Counted from the stretch's first letter, positions 35,749 through 43,994 are shown. The stretch is DNA of 50,777 nt from Megasphaera sp. MJR8396C (GCF_001546855.1 NZ_KQ958147.1:1-50777), one strand, 5' to 3'. Program-made: numbers and translations. Notes: generated by a model from the letters alone, not told the origin.

Positions 35749-36165
35749 ATGGACGATATTTTGACATATGATGAAATGAAAATTGGTGATAAAACCTCTT
35801 TCGGCAAAACGATCAGCGAATCTGATGTCTACTTATTTGCCGGAATCACAGGGGATTTCAATCCCATTCATGTAAATAAAGTAGAAGCGGAAAAAACGAT
35901 TTTTAAGAGTCGAATTGCCCACGGCATCTTATCAGCCGGTATCATTTCTACGACAATCACCAAAGCGGTTCACGGCGGATCGATTTACTGCTCTCAAGAT
36001 CTTGCATTTAAAGCACCTGTCCGGATTGGCGATACGATTACGTGCGTTGCAGAACTGATCGAAAAAATTCCGGAAAAGAAACGCTTGATATATAAGACGA
36101 CCGTTACCAATCAAGATGGCGTTATCGTGACTGACGGTAAGGCTGTTATACTGAAACAAGGATAA
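35749..36165 (+). CDS. MaoC-like (R)-specific enoyl-CoA hydratase
   Basis: A 138-residue hot-dog-fold protein. The hydratase-2 motif is clear: GDFNPIHVN with the catalytic Asp and His, followed by SRIAHGILSAGI. Such enzymes interconvert 2-enoyl-CoA and (R)-3-hydroxyacyl-CoA. I choose ATG 35749, eight bases after GGAGG; a GTG at 35734 would add five residues. It sits 34 bases after the acyl-CoA dehydrogenase gene and before abfD. It may act in the dehydrating direction on a 3-hydroxy- or 3,4-dihydroxyacyl-CoA. Confidence 0.92.
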   Translation: MDDILTYDEMKIGDKTSFGKTISESDVYLFAGITGDFNPIHVNKVEAEKTIFKSRIAHGILSAGIISTTITKAVHGGSIYCSQDLAFKAPVRIGDTITCVAELIEKIPEKKRLIYKTTVTNQDGVIVTDGKAVILKQG

Positions 36166-36200
36166 AATTCATATAATTATACGTTAAGGAGGAATGCCTT

Positions 36201-37652
36201 ATGACACTGAAAACCGGAGAACAATACATTGAAAGCATGAGAAAACTGAATTTACAGGTATATATGTTTGGGAAAAAAGTGGAGTGTCCTGTCGATGATC
36301 CCATTCTGCGGCCCTCGCTTAATTCTGTTCGTATGACCTATGATTTGGCACAGATGCCGGAATACGAAGATTTAATGACGACAACGTCGCATTTAACCGG
36401 GAAAAAGATTAATCGATTTACACATATTCATCAAAGTGCAGACGACTTAATGAATAAGGTTAAAATGCAGCGTTTGTTGGGTCAAAAAACGGCTTCCTGT
36501 TTCCAGCGCTGCGTAGGGATGGATGCATCGAATGCCGTATATTCCACAACCTATGAAATCGACAAAAAATATGGGACTCACTACCATGAAAATTTTGTTA
36601 ACTTCTTGAAAAAAGTACAGGAAGAAGACTGGACTGTTGATGGTGCAATGACAGATCCTAAGGGCGACAGAGGTAAAGCTCCCCATGAACAAGACGATCC
36701 GGACTTGTTTTTACATGTCGTAGAACGTCGTCCCGACGGGATTGTTGTACGTGGTGCCAAAGCACATCAGACCGGGTTCATTAACTCCCATGAAGTTATT
36801 GTTATGCCGACCATTGCGATGCGTGAGGCTGATAAAGATTATGCTGTATCCTTCCATTGCCGTACTGATGCGGAAGGGATCTTTATGATTGTCGGCCGTC
36901 AATCCTGCGATACTCGTAAGCTTGAAGGCGCACCGATGGATACAGGAAATCCGGAATTTGGCGGTACTGAAGCACTGGTAATTTTCGACAATGTATTTAT
37001 TCCGAATGACCAAATTTTCCTTAATGGTGAAGTAGAATTCGCCGGAATGATGGTAGAACGATTTGCCGGTTATCACCGTCAGTCCTATGGCGGCTGTAAA
37101 GTCGGCGTAGGCGATGTCCTCATCGGCGCAACGGCTTTGATTGCTGAATACAATGGCTGTGCAAATGCATCGCATGTTAAAGATAAAATTATTGAAATGC
37201 AGCACTTGAATGAAACCCTATACAGCTGTGGGATCGCATGCTCGGCATTGGGAAGAAAAACCGAGTCTGGAAATTATTTGATTGATATGCTTCTGGCCAA
37301 TGTTTGTAAGCAGAATGTCACGAGATTCCCTTATGAAATTGTTCGGCTTGCAGAAGATATTGCCGGAGGCCTCATGGTAACGGCACCGTCTGAATTGGAC
37401 TTGAGAGATCCTAAGTTAGGTAAATACGTAGAAAAATATTTAAAGGGCGTAGGTGTAGTTTCTACTGAAAATCGCCTGAAGGTTTTACGCCTGATTGAAA
37501 ATCTTTGCTTAGGAACGGCTGCGGTTGGTTATCGTACCGAATCCATGCATGGTGCCGGCTCTCCCCAGGCTCAGCGTATTATGATTTCGCGCCAGGGTAA
37601 TCTTGCTATGAAAAAGGAATTAGCCAAAACATTGGCACATGTGACTGAATAA
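36201..37652 (+). CDS. abfD: 4-Hydroxybutyryl-CoA dehydratase / vinylacetyl-CoA isomerase
   Basis: A 483-residue flavin and [4Fe-4S] enzyme that dehydrates 4-hydroxybutyryl-CoA to crotonyl-CoA by a radical mechanism. All four cluster ligands known from Clostridium aminobutyricum AbfD are present: Cys100 and Cys104 in SCFQRCVG, and His292 and Cys299 in GYHRQSYGGCKVG. The length and the SVRMTYDLA, TDPKGDR and CGIACSALG stretches fit the family. AAGGAGG precedes the ATG. Other members of the family, such as HpaB-type monooxygenases, lack the cluster ligands, so the assignment is secure. The usual partners AbfT and 4-hydroxybutyrate/succinate-semialdehyde genes are not alongside. Confidence 0.95.
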   Translation: MTLKTGEQYIESMRKLNLQVYMFGKKVECPVDDPILRPSLNSVRMTYDLAQMPEYEDLMTTTSHLTGKKINRFTHIHQSADDLMNKVKMQRLLGQKTASCFQRCVGMDASNAVYSTTYEIDKKYGTHYHENFVNFLKKVQEEDWTVDGAMTDPKGDRGKAPHEQDDPDLFLHVVERRPDGIVVRGAKAHQTGFINSHEVIVMPTIAMREADKDYAVSFHCRTDAEGIFMIVGRQSCDTRKLEGAPMDTGNPEFGGTEALVIFDNVFIPNDQIFLNGEVEFAGMMVERFAGYHRQSYGGCKVGVGDVLIGATALIAEYNGCANASHVKDKIIEMQHLNETLYSCGIACSALGRKTESGNYLIDMLLANVCKQNVTRFPYEIVRLAEDIAGGLMVTAPSELDLRDPKLGKYVEKYLKGVGVVSTENRLKVLRLIENLCLGTAAVGYRTESMHGAGSPQAQRIMISRQGNLAMKKELAKTLAHVTE

Positions 37653-37666
37653 GGCAGGTGACTGAT

Positions 37667-37957
37667 GTGAGTAATGACATTAGGCAGCAGGTGGAAGCTC
37701 TTTTGGATTTGGAAATTCGTCCGGCATTAGCAGCCCATGATGGAAACATTATGATTCAATCTATTGATGAAGGAACGATTAATGTTAAATTATCCGGGAG
37801 ATGCAGTACTTGCCCCAGTGCCTTAACGGTTACCGGCAATTTTATTCGGGAAAAGATATTAAACGCGTTTCCTCAATTCCAAACGGTTGTGTTTAATTGT
37901 GTCAGTGAAGATTTACTGCAGCAGGCTCGGGACATGTTGAGAGCCTCAAAGGGTTAG
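37667..37957 (+). CDS. NifU C-terminal-domain Fe-S scaffold protein
   Basis: A 96-residue protein consisting of one NifU-C (Nfu) domain. It has EIRPALAAHDGNIMIQSID and the cluster-binding CSTCPSA with Cys46 and Cys49. Such proteins carry [4Fe-4S] clusters to apo-enzymes. It begins only 14 bases after abfD, suggesting dedicated delivery to that enzyme, whose cluster has an unusual His ligand. I start at GTG 37667, after GGCAGGTGA; an in-frame GTG at 37658 overlaps that site. Confidence 0.88.
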   Translation: MSNDIRQQVEALLDLEIRPALAAHDGNIMIQSIDEGTINVKLSGRCSTCPSALTVTGNFIREKILNAFPQFQTVVFNCVSEDLLQQARDMLRASKG

Positions 37958-37967
37958 GCAATCTTTG

Positions 37968-38243
37968 ATGAATATTGGAATTAAGTATTGCGGTGGCTGT
38001 AATAGTCAGTATGATCGCGTTAAGTTAATCGAAGGCTTCAAGAAAAGACATCCGGAAAACCGGTATTATGGTGTTCTGGACGGAGAATTGACACAAGACA
38101 TATGGATTATTGTATGCGGCTGTCCGAGCGCGTGTGCATGTACTGACGGACTCACTGCCAGGCTGAAGATGGTTTGGGTCAGGTCTTCCGAAGAGCTGGC
38201 GCTTTTGGAAACGGAAATCGACAAGCTGGAACGCGAAAAATAA
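37968..38243 (+). CDS. Small six-cysteine protein of unknown function (CGGC start)
   Basis: A 91-residue protein that I cannot assign to a characterised family. It has Cys8 and Cys11 in YCGGCNSQYDR and a second cluster of Cys50, Cys52, Cys56 and Cys58 in VCGCPSACACTD, followed by a C-terminal helix rich in Leu and Glu. The pattern suggests metal or Fe-S binding. It lies between the NifU-type gene and the alcohol dehydrogenase gene, ten bases after the former, so a role in maturing or repairing AbfD is a reasonable guess. TTG 37965 is an alternative start. Confidence 0.7.
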   Translation: MNIGIKYCGGCNSQYDRVKLIEGFKKRHPENRYYGVLDGELTQDIWIIVCGCPSACACTDGLTARLKMVWVRSSEELALLETEIDKLEREK

Positions 38244-38266
38244 ATTAGATAAAAAGGAAGTGTAGA

Positions 38267-39358
38267 ATGACCATTGGGATTAAAGCCCCCGGATATTACG
38301 TGCAAGGGGCCGGTGAATTAGATCGACTCGGTAAATATGTAAAGAAGCTGGGTACATCTTTCTTGATCGTGGGATCGCCGAATAACAAGAAGCGTGTCGG
38401 AACACGGATTATGGATTCTTTAAATGAGGTTGGCAAACAGGCGGTTTATTGGGAGTTTGGCGGCCAATGCTCTAAGCAGGCTATTGCCGATGCCGTTATG
38501 GTCGCGGAAAACCATGGCTGTGATGCCATTATTGGTGTTGGCGGCGGCAAAGCCCTTGATACTGCAAAGGCAGCTGCAACGAATATGGGTGGAGTATCAA
38601 CTATTCTTATCCCTACGATTGCATCCAATGACGCTCCCTGCAGCAGTGTTGCCGTTATTTATAATGACGAAGGCGTTGTTGTAAAAGCGCTCATGATGAA
38701 TCGGAACCCCGATGTGGTTCTTGTGGATACGGAGTTAATTGCACAAGCGCCTAAAAAGTATTTGGTTTCCGGGATGGGCGATGCATTAGCTACGTACTTT
38801 GAGGCGAGAGCCTGCTGGCGGAGCGGCGCAAAAACGATGGCCAGAGGGCAGTGCTCCAGAACGGCATTAGCCTTAGCAGAATTATGCTATCAAACACTGC
38901 GTGAACATTCGGTTGACGCCCTTAAGTCTGTAGAACAGCATATTGTTACGCCTTCATTAGAAGCTGTAGTCGAGGCCTGCGTATTTTTGAGCGGGATTGG
39001 CTTTGAGTCCGGTGGATTGGCGGCCGCACATGCAGTAAATGATGGGTTGGCCTATCTTTCTCAGGCAAAAGGGGCATCTCATGGCGAAAAGGTGGCCTTT
39101 GGATTGTTGGTACAGCTGCAATTGGAACAGGCGTCTGAACAAGAACGAGATGAAGTCCTTTCGTATCTTCGACAAGTGGGATTGCCAACTTGCCTGGCTG
39201 ATTTAGGTGTTACGGAAGTTAACGAACCGGAACTTCGTAAAGTCGCAGAGACAGCCAATGCCCCCAGCCAATTTACAAAGAATGTCCGCGCAGATATTAC
39301 TGTAGAAGACGTATATAACGCAATTATGTCTGTGGATGCGCTGGGGCGTCATAAATGA
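38267..39358 (+). CDS. Metal-dependent alcohol dehydrogenase, GldA-like
   Basis: A 363-residue member of the glycerol dehydrogenase group. The dinucleotide loop is GVGGGKALDTAKA near residue 92. Asp172 in GMGDALATYFEAR, His255 in AAAHAVNDG and His272 in GASHGEKVAFG sit where glycerol dehydrogenase has its zinc ligands. It would interconvert an alcohol or diol and an aldehyde or ketone with NAD+. In this setting it might reduce glycolaldehyde to ethylene glycol, or act on a 4-hydroxy-aldehyde; neither is shown. AAAGGAAGTG precedes the ATG. It is the last gene of the operon. Confidence 0.92.
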   Translation: MTIGIKAPGYYVQGAGELDRLGKYVKKLGTSFLIVGSPNNKKRVGTRIMDSLNEVGKQAVYWEFGGQCSKQAIADAVMVAENHGCDAIIGVGGGKALDTAKAAATNMGGVSTILIPTIASNDAPCSSVAVIYNDEGVVVKALMMNRNPDVVLVDTELIAQAPKKYLVSGMGDALATYFEARACWRSGAKTMARGQCSRTALALAELCYQTLREHSVDALKSVEQHIVTPSLEAVVEACVFLSGIGFESGGLAAAHAVNDGLAYLSQAKGASHGEKVAFGLLVQLQLEQASEQERDEVLSYLRQVGLPTCLADLGVTEVNEPELRKVAETANAPSQFTKNVRADITVEDVYNAIMSVDALGRHK

Positions 39359-39659
39359 GTAATGACTAGGTAGAAAACATTAGCCATTTATTCAGCAGAT
39401 GCTGTTTAGGAGAAAGGCATCATATCGCTTTTAGACAAAATTTTGGCCTATTAAAGGCAATATTGGAAAGTCTCTTTTATAAGTGCATATAGCGTAATAT
39501 AAAGCGGATGCCCTCTGTGATTAGCACAGAGGACATCCGCTTATTTATTGGGACTCGTGATTAATGCGGCCGGGGTTATGATGGAATATTATTTTCTATT
39601 CGCTTTTTAAAACTAACGTTAAGGGGGACGTGCTTTTTCAGATATGGGAAAGTATGTTT
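39359..39659. other. Intergenic region at the right edge of the island
   Basis: About 300 bases with one strong terminator and otherwise nothing recognisable. No repeat matching the island's left end was found. Confidence 0.55.
39502..39548. terminator. Terminator closing the abfD operon
   Basis: AAGCGGATG-C-CCTCTGTG pairs with CACAGAGG-A-CATCCGCTT around a five-base loop. It lies between convergent genes and may serve both. Confidence 0.8.
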
Positions 39660-40214
39660 TTACGGTTGGGTGTTTCTTATCGCTATTATATTCAGCAGCG
39701 GTTTGGCTAAGATGGCGGCCAGGATGCTTTTTACGATATCCAAAGGGATGAAGGGTAAGACGCCGCTGGTGATGACGGCAGCCCAGGGCATTTCCGTAAC
39801 GAAGTGGAGCTGAATGGCCCCGCCGAGGTAGATAATAGGAATGCCGATGACGATGGCGACGAGGGAATAGCGCTTCAAATTATATGTTTTCCCTTTTAAC
39901 GCCGACATGAGGTAGACGGCGACGACGTAGGCCCAGATGTAGCCGCCGGTGGGACCAAACATCTTACCGGGGCCGGAGGTTCCAGCTGTGAATACCGGCA
40001 CTCCGATGAGGCCGATGCCGATATAGGCCAGCATGGTGATGGCGGCATCTTTTGGCGGCAAGAGGAAGGCCACTAAGTTGACGATCAATGTCTGCAGCGC
40101 CAGGGGGGACTGGGAAAAGGGCAGGGGAATGATCAGATAGGCGGAAATACAGTTCATTGCGATCAACAGGGCGATGTGCGTCAGGCGCATCGTCTTTTCT
40201 CGTGATTCAGACAT
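39660..40214 (-). CDS. bioY: Biotin transporter BioY (ECF S component)
   Basis: A 184-residue membrane protein with six hydrophobic segments that binds biotin for uptake, alone or with the energy-coupling EcfAA'T module. It shows PLPFSQSPLALQTLIVNL near the N-terminus, LPPKDAAITMLAYIGIGLIG, and the family signature FGPTGGYIWAYV, followed by the C-terminal LPFIPLDIVKSILAAIL. No ECF ATPase genes are adjacent. AAGGAGTG precedes the ATG. Its promoter overlaps a candidate BirA site. Confidence 0.95.
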   Translation of the reverse strand: MSESREKTMRLTHIALLIAMNCISAYLIIPLPFSQSPLALQTLIVNLVAFLLPPKDAAITMLAYIGIGLIGVPVFTAGTSGPGKMFGPTGGYIWAYVVAVYLMSALKGKTYNLKRYSLVAIVIGIPIIYLGGAIQLHFVTEMPWAAVITSGVLPFIPLDIVKSILAAILAKPLLNIIAIRNTQP

Positions 40215-40260
40215 GATAAAAGCACTCCTTACTATAAATACAGGACTCGTTACACAAGGT

Positions 40261-40291
40261 GTATTATAGCAAACAGTGCCTTTAAGGTCAA
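40261..40291 (-). promoter_or_regulatory. Promoter of bioY
   Basis: On the minus strand TTGACC and TATAAT are separated by exactly 17 bases, about 50 bases before the bioY start. Confidence 0.75.
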
Positions 40292-40318
40292 CTAATTTGG
40301 AATTTATAAGGTTTACAA
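40285..40318. promoter_or_regulatory. Candidate BirA operator of bioY
   Basis: The half-site GGTTTACAA (40310-40318) matches the biotin repressor consensus well. The opposite half AGGTCAACT (40285-40293) matches weakly, with 16 bases between, inside the known 14-16 range. It overlaps the bioY -35 box. Confidence 0.45.
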
Positions 40319-41152
40319 TTAATCTTTCAGTAATTGTCCTAAGCAGGGCTCTACCTGGACGCCTTCACGGGGATCGCTGCCGGATTTATGGGTATAGTTA
40401 ATGGCGTAGCTCAGGAAGTCGGCTGCTTTTTTGATGGCCGCATGGAGCATCGTACCCTGGAGCAAAGCCCCGGTAAGGACGCTGGTAAAGAGGTCGCCTG
40501 TTCCGCAGGTACTGAAGGGCAGGCGGAGGACCGGGTATTCGTCGAAGGAGGCCGTCGTCGTATCATAGCTGACGATTTTGCTGGTGTTCATATCGCTGGC
40601 GACACTGGTAATGACGACTTTTTCCGGTCCCATGTCGGATAAGGTCTTGCACAGATCGAGCATTTCCGTCGTCTTCGGAAGGTCTTCACTGTAGGGAATC
40701 CCGGCTAATAAGCAGGCTTCGGTATAATTCGGAGTAATCACCGTTGCCTTGGCGATGAGTTTTCGCATTTCCGGAACGATGGCCGGCGTGAATACCGGGT
40801 AGAGATTGCCGTTATCGCCCATGGCAGGGTCGACGACGATGAGGCTGTCGTCTTTGGCAAAGCGGGAAATAGCATCGGCGACGACTTCGATTTGACCGGC
40901 ATCGGCTAAAAATCCGCTGTAAATCGCATCGTATTCATAGCCTAATTTTTGCCATTTATCCATAAATTCCGTCATATGGGGCGTGAAATCGGAAAAGGTG
41001 AAATCGCCATAGGTCAGATTATTGCTGAAAATCGCCGTGGGAAAAGGGCAGACCTGAAAGCCCATGGCAGAAATGACCGGAATGGCTGCCGTGAGCGAGC
41101 AGCGGCCAAAGGAACATAAATCGTGAATCGCAAGGACGCGTTTGGTAGTCAT
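40319..41152 (-). CDS. pdxY: Pyridoxamine/pyridoxal kinase
   Basis: A 277-residue ribokinase-fold enzyme that phosphorylates pyridoxal, pyridoxamine or pyridoxine with ATP in B6 salvage. It has AIHDLCSFGRCSLTAAIPV at the substrate end, YSGFLADAGQ, VVDPAMGDNGNLY, ITPNYTEACLL and the anion-hole/catalytic STCGTGDLFTSVLTGALL near residue 215. GAGGAGG precedes the ATG. It is in the same direction as bioY but has a 104-base gap with a separate bioY promoter. It could support the PLP-dependent decarboxylase encoded at 41.8 kb. Confidence 0.93.
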   Translation of the reverse strand: MTTKRVLAIHDLCSFGRCSLTAAIPVISAMGFQVCPFPTAIFSNNLTYGDFTFSDFTPHMTEFMDKWQKLGYEYDAIYSGFLADAGQIEVVADAISRFAKDDSLIVVDPAMGDNGNLYPVFTPAIVPEMRKLIAKATVITPNYTEACLLAGIPYSEDLPKTTEMLDLCKTLSDMGPEKVVITSVASDMNTSKIVSYDTTTASFDEYPVLRLPFSTCGTGDLFTSVLTGALLQGTMLHAAIKKAADFLSYAINYTHKSGSDPREGVQVEPCLGQLLKD

Positions 41153-41374
41153 AAAAAGACCTCCTCTAAGTAAACTGTACTATAATTTTAACCTATATAA
41201 TGCGAGGTGTAAATAAGACAGATGGACGGGATTCTGTCCTCTATGCACGGGCTTTTTTAAAGGCGGCCGCCGGGCTTTGCGATTTGCCTGTCAGCTCATT
41301 TGCCCGATATGATATAATTAAAGTTAATCGAAATTTTCAAACTGTAGGTGAGGTACGGATAAGGAGTTGATACT

Positions 41375-41830
41375 ATGGCGCAGGAAAGGAATGTATTGAT
41401 GGGACTCAGTGTCAAGGCGATGGTCTTTCACGACGGAAAGCTGCTGATCTTGCAGAAAAATGATATAGAAGGCCTGCACCCTTGGGAATTTCCCGGCGGA
41501 GGACTGCTCTTTCATGAAGATTTTGAAGCCGGACTACGGCGGGAAGTCAAGGAAGAAACGGGCCTGTCCATTGTCTTAGAAGCGCCTGCCGGTATTTGGA
41601 GCTATCAGAAGGCCGACGGCCAATTTTTAAATGGCGTCATTTTTACGGCCATGGCCGATTCTGAACAGGTCGTCGTATCGGATGAGCATCGGGACTATCG
41701 CTGGGTGAAGCCGGAAGAGCTGTCGGACTACCGACTGCAGGAATCGCTGCAGCAATCCTTGAAACAGATGAAACAATTTTCTTATGAAAAAAGTCATGCC
41801 TTACTGAGTGGCTTTTTGAAATATATATGA
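41375..41830 (+). CDS. Nudix hydrolase
   Basis: A 151-residue hydrolase acting on nucleoside-diphosphate-linked compounds. The Nudix box is complete: GGGLLFHEDFEAGLRREVKE followed by ETGL, matching G-x5-E-x7-REVxEETG. The substrate cannot be read. AAGGAGTTG precedes the ATG, and the next gene starts 15 bases after its stop, so the two are probably cotranscribed. TATAAT upstream, near 41313, may be its -10 box. Confidence 0.92.
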   Translation: MAQERNVLMGLSVKAMVFHDGKLLILQKNDIEGLHPWEFPGGGLLFHEDFEAGLRREVKEETGLSIVLEAPAGIWSYQKADGQFLNGVIFTAMADSEQVVVSDEHRDYRWVKPEELSDYRLQESLQQSLKQMKQFSYEKSHALLSGFLKYI

Positions 41831-41845
41831 GGTATTGAGAATTTT

Positions 41846-43315
41846 ATGAATAGAGAAAAACAACAGCGGGCGCCTTTTGTCGAAGCATTGGAAGCCTATT
41901 GTCGGCTGAAGATGAAGGCCTACCACACGCCGGGCCATAAATTAGGACAGGGCATTTCGACGTATCAGGAGAAACTCTTTGGCCCGGCCCTTTCAAGAGA
42001 CCTTGGCGTCATGTATGCTTTGGATGATTTATTTCAGCCGGAAGGAGCGTTGAAAGAAGCCATGGAATTGGCAGCCGACCTTTACGGTGCCGGTCGCACC
42101 TTCTTTTCCATCAATGGGACGACGGCCTGTATCGAGGCCATGATTTTGGCAGTCTGCCGAGATGGCGATGAAATCATCATCCCACGAGAAGCGCATAAGA
42201 GCGTCATCAGCGGCCTCATCTTAAGCGGTGCCATTCCGGTCTATATGGAAAGCCGTTTTGATAAAGCTCGGCAAGTGTCGCTGGGGCCGGATGTATCGGC
42301 GTTAAAAAAGGCCATAGAAGCCCACCCGAAAGCCAAGGCCGTCGTCTTTACCTATCCGACGTACGATGGAATCGCTGGAAACTTAGAAGCCATGACCGCT
42401 TATGCCCATGAAAAAGGGCTCTTTGTCCTCGTTGATGAAGCCCATGGGGCTCATTTAGGCTTTTTACCGGATCTTCCCAAGGAAGCCCTGCAGTGCGGAG
42501 CCGACTGCGTTGCCCAAAGCACGCACAAGATGGCCGGCTCTTTGACCCAGACGTCGATGCTTCACTGCCGCCGCGGTTTTCCCTTGAGCGACCGCCTGGC
42601 GGCGTCCATGGCTGTCGTCCAGTCGACGAGTCCTCATTACTGGTTCTTGGCGTCCCTTGATAGTGCGCGGCAGCAATTGGCTCTCCATGGGTCGGACCTT
42701 TTGGAATCGGCGCTCTCCTTAGCTCGATACGTGAGGCAGGAAATCAATGCCATTCCGGGTCTATCTTCGTTTGGCCGGGATATTGTGGACGGCGTTGTCG
42801 TCACCGGCTTTGATGAAACGAAGATCACCATCGATTTTTCCGGAGTCGGCCTCGATGGTATCGAAGCCGAAAAATGCTTGCGTCGAGAAGGCATTGAAGT
42901 GGAATTGGTCGCCGGAAATCACGTCCTGGCCTTGATTACCCTGGGCGATACGAAGGAAACGGCTCAGTCCCTTGTCGATGCCTGCCGAGCTATTGCCTCA
43001 GGAAAAACTCTTTGTGCAGCTGCACCCGGTGATGAGCCGCCCCTTCCCGTGCCCCAGGTTGCTGCTGCTCCGCGCAAGGTTTGGAACGGGCCGGTGGAAC
43101 AGATTCCCTTCGACGAAGCCGGTGGCCGTGTGGCAGCTGAAACGGTGACCTTTTATCCGCCGGGTATTCCGGCCCTGGCGGCCGGTGAAATCATTACCGA
43201 GGCCTGCCAACAATATATCCATCATAAGATGGGGCAAGGCTACAAACCCAATGGCCCGGCTGACGGAACTTTACAGACGATACGCGTGCAGAAGGAGGAT
43301 TCCCATGAAGGGTAA
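41846..43315 (+). CDS. Orn/Lys/Arg decarboxylase-family PLP enzyme (YaaO-like)
   Basis: A 489-residue short-form decarboxylase of the fold-type I group. The N-terminal AYHTPGHKLGQGI matches the family's substrate entry motif. DEAHGAHLG binds PLP, and the Schiff-base Lys228 is in STHKMAGSLTQTSML. The C-terminal domain has VTFYPPGIPALAAGE. It lacks the receiver-like wing domain of the inducible enterobacterial enzymes. The substrate may be arginine or lysine. As in Bacillus (yaaO-tmk) it directly precedes tmk, here overlapping it by 11 bases. Confidence 0.92.
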   Translation: MNREKQQRAPFVEALEAYCRLKMKAYHTPGHKLGQGISTYQEKLFGPALSRDLGVMYALDDLFQPEGALKEAMELAADLYGAGRTFFSINGTTACIEAMILAVCRDGDEIIIPREAHKSVISGLILSGAIPVYMESRFDKARQVSLGPDVSALKKAIEAHPKAKAVVFTYPTYDGIAGNLEAMTAYAHEKGLFVLVDEAHGAHLGFLPDLPKEALQCGADCVAQSTHKMAGSLTQTSMLHCRRGFPLSDRLAASMAVVQSTSPHYWFLASLDSARQQLALHGSDLLESALSLARYVRQEINAIPGLSSFGRDIVDGVVVTGFDETKITIDFSGVGLDGIEAEKCLRREGIEVELVAGNHVLALITLGDTKETAQSLVDACRAIASGKTLCAAAPGDEPPLPVPQVAAAPRKVWNGPVEQIPFDEAGGRVAAETVTFYPPGIPALAAGEIITEACQQYIHHKMGQGYKPNGPADGTLQTIRVQKEDSHEG

Positions 43316-43994
43316 ATTATTCATTATTGAAGGCGGCGACGGCAGCGGAAAGGCGACGCAGACCAAGCTTCTGGCGGAGCATCTGAAGAACGACGGCTAT
43401 CCCGTTATGGCCGTCAGCTATCCTGATTATGACAGTGATTCCAGTGCCCTCGTCAAAATGTATTTGCGCGGCGACTTCGGCCGCGATGCCGATGCAGTCA
43501 ATCCTTATGCCGCGTCTGCTTTTTTTGCCGTCGACCGCTTTGCGTCCTATCAAATGAAGTGGAAGGCCTTTTATGATCAAGGCGGCATCGTCATTGCCGA
43601 CCGCTATACGACGAGCAATATGCTCTATCAAATGATTAAGATCGACGATGCGGACCTTCGTAAAAACTACCTCGATTGGCTTGAGGATTTCGAGTTCCGA
43701 AAGATGGGACTGCCCGAACCAGATGCCGTCTTTCTCCTCGACGTACCCTTAGCGGTAACCCAGGGGCTGATGGCTGACCGCGTCGGAAAAACGGGTGGTG
43801 AGACCGGGGACATCCATGAAAAAAACGGGCAGTTTCTGGCGAAATGCCATGCAGCGTATGATGAACTGGCGCATCGCTATGAATGGAAGCGGATTGCCTG
43901 CGCTGAAGGCGGGCAGCTCCGTACCATCGAGGCCATTCATGACGATGTATACCGCCGTGTTTTGGAAACGGGCATACAGCCTGTCCATCAATAA
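43305..43994 (+). CDS. tmk: Thymidylate kinase
   Basis: A 229-residue P-loop kinase converting dTMP to dTDP. The Walker A region is EGGDGSGKATQTKLL; Ala follows the Lys where most bacterial enzymes have Thr or Ser. ADRYTTSNMLYQ carries the DRY/H motif, and LLDVPLAVTQGLMADR resembles the LID entry. It starts at ATG 43305 after AAGGAGG; the frame is open 40 codons upstream inside the decarboxylase gene. The sequence is somewhat longer than the usual 205-215 residues. Confidence 0.93.
   Translation: MKGKLFIIEGGDGSGKATQTKLLAEHLKNDGYPVMAVSYPDYDSDSSALVKMYLRGDFGRDADAVNPYAASAFFAVDRFASYQMKWKAFYDQGGIVIADRYTTSNMLYQMIKIDDADLRKNYLDWLEDFEFRKMGLPEPDAVFLLDVPLAVTQGLMADRVGKTGGETGDIHEKNGQFLAKCHAAYDELAHRYEWKRIACAEGGQLRTIEAIHDDVYRRVLETGIQPVHQ

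Noticed and set aside
36201-37652. Reading the abfD product as an HpaB-type flavin monooxygenase
   Set aside because: Cys100, Cys104, His292 and Cys299 match the AbfD cluster ligands, which monooxygenases lack.
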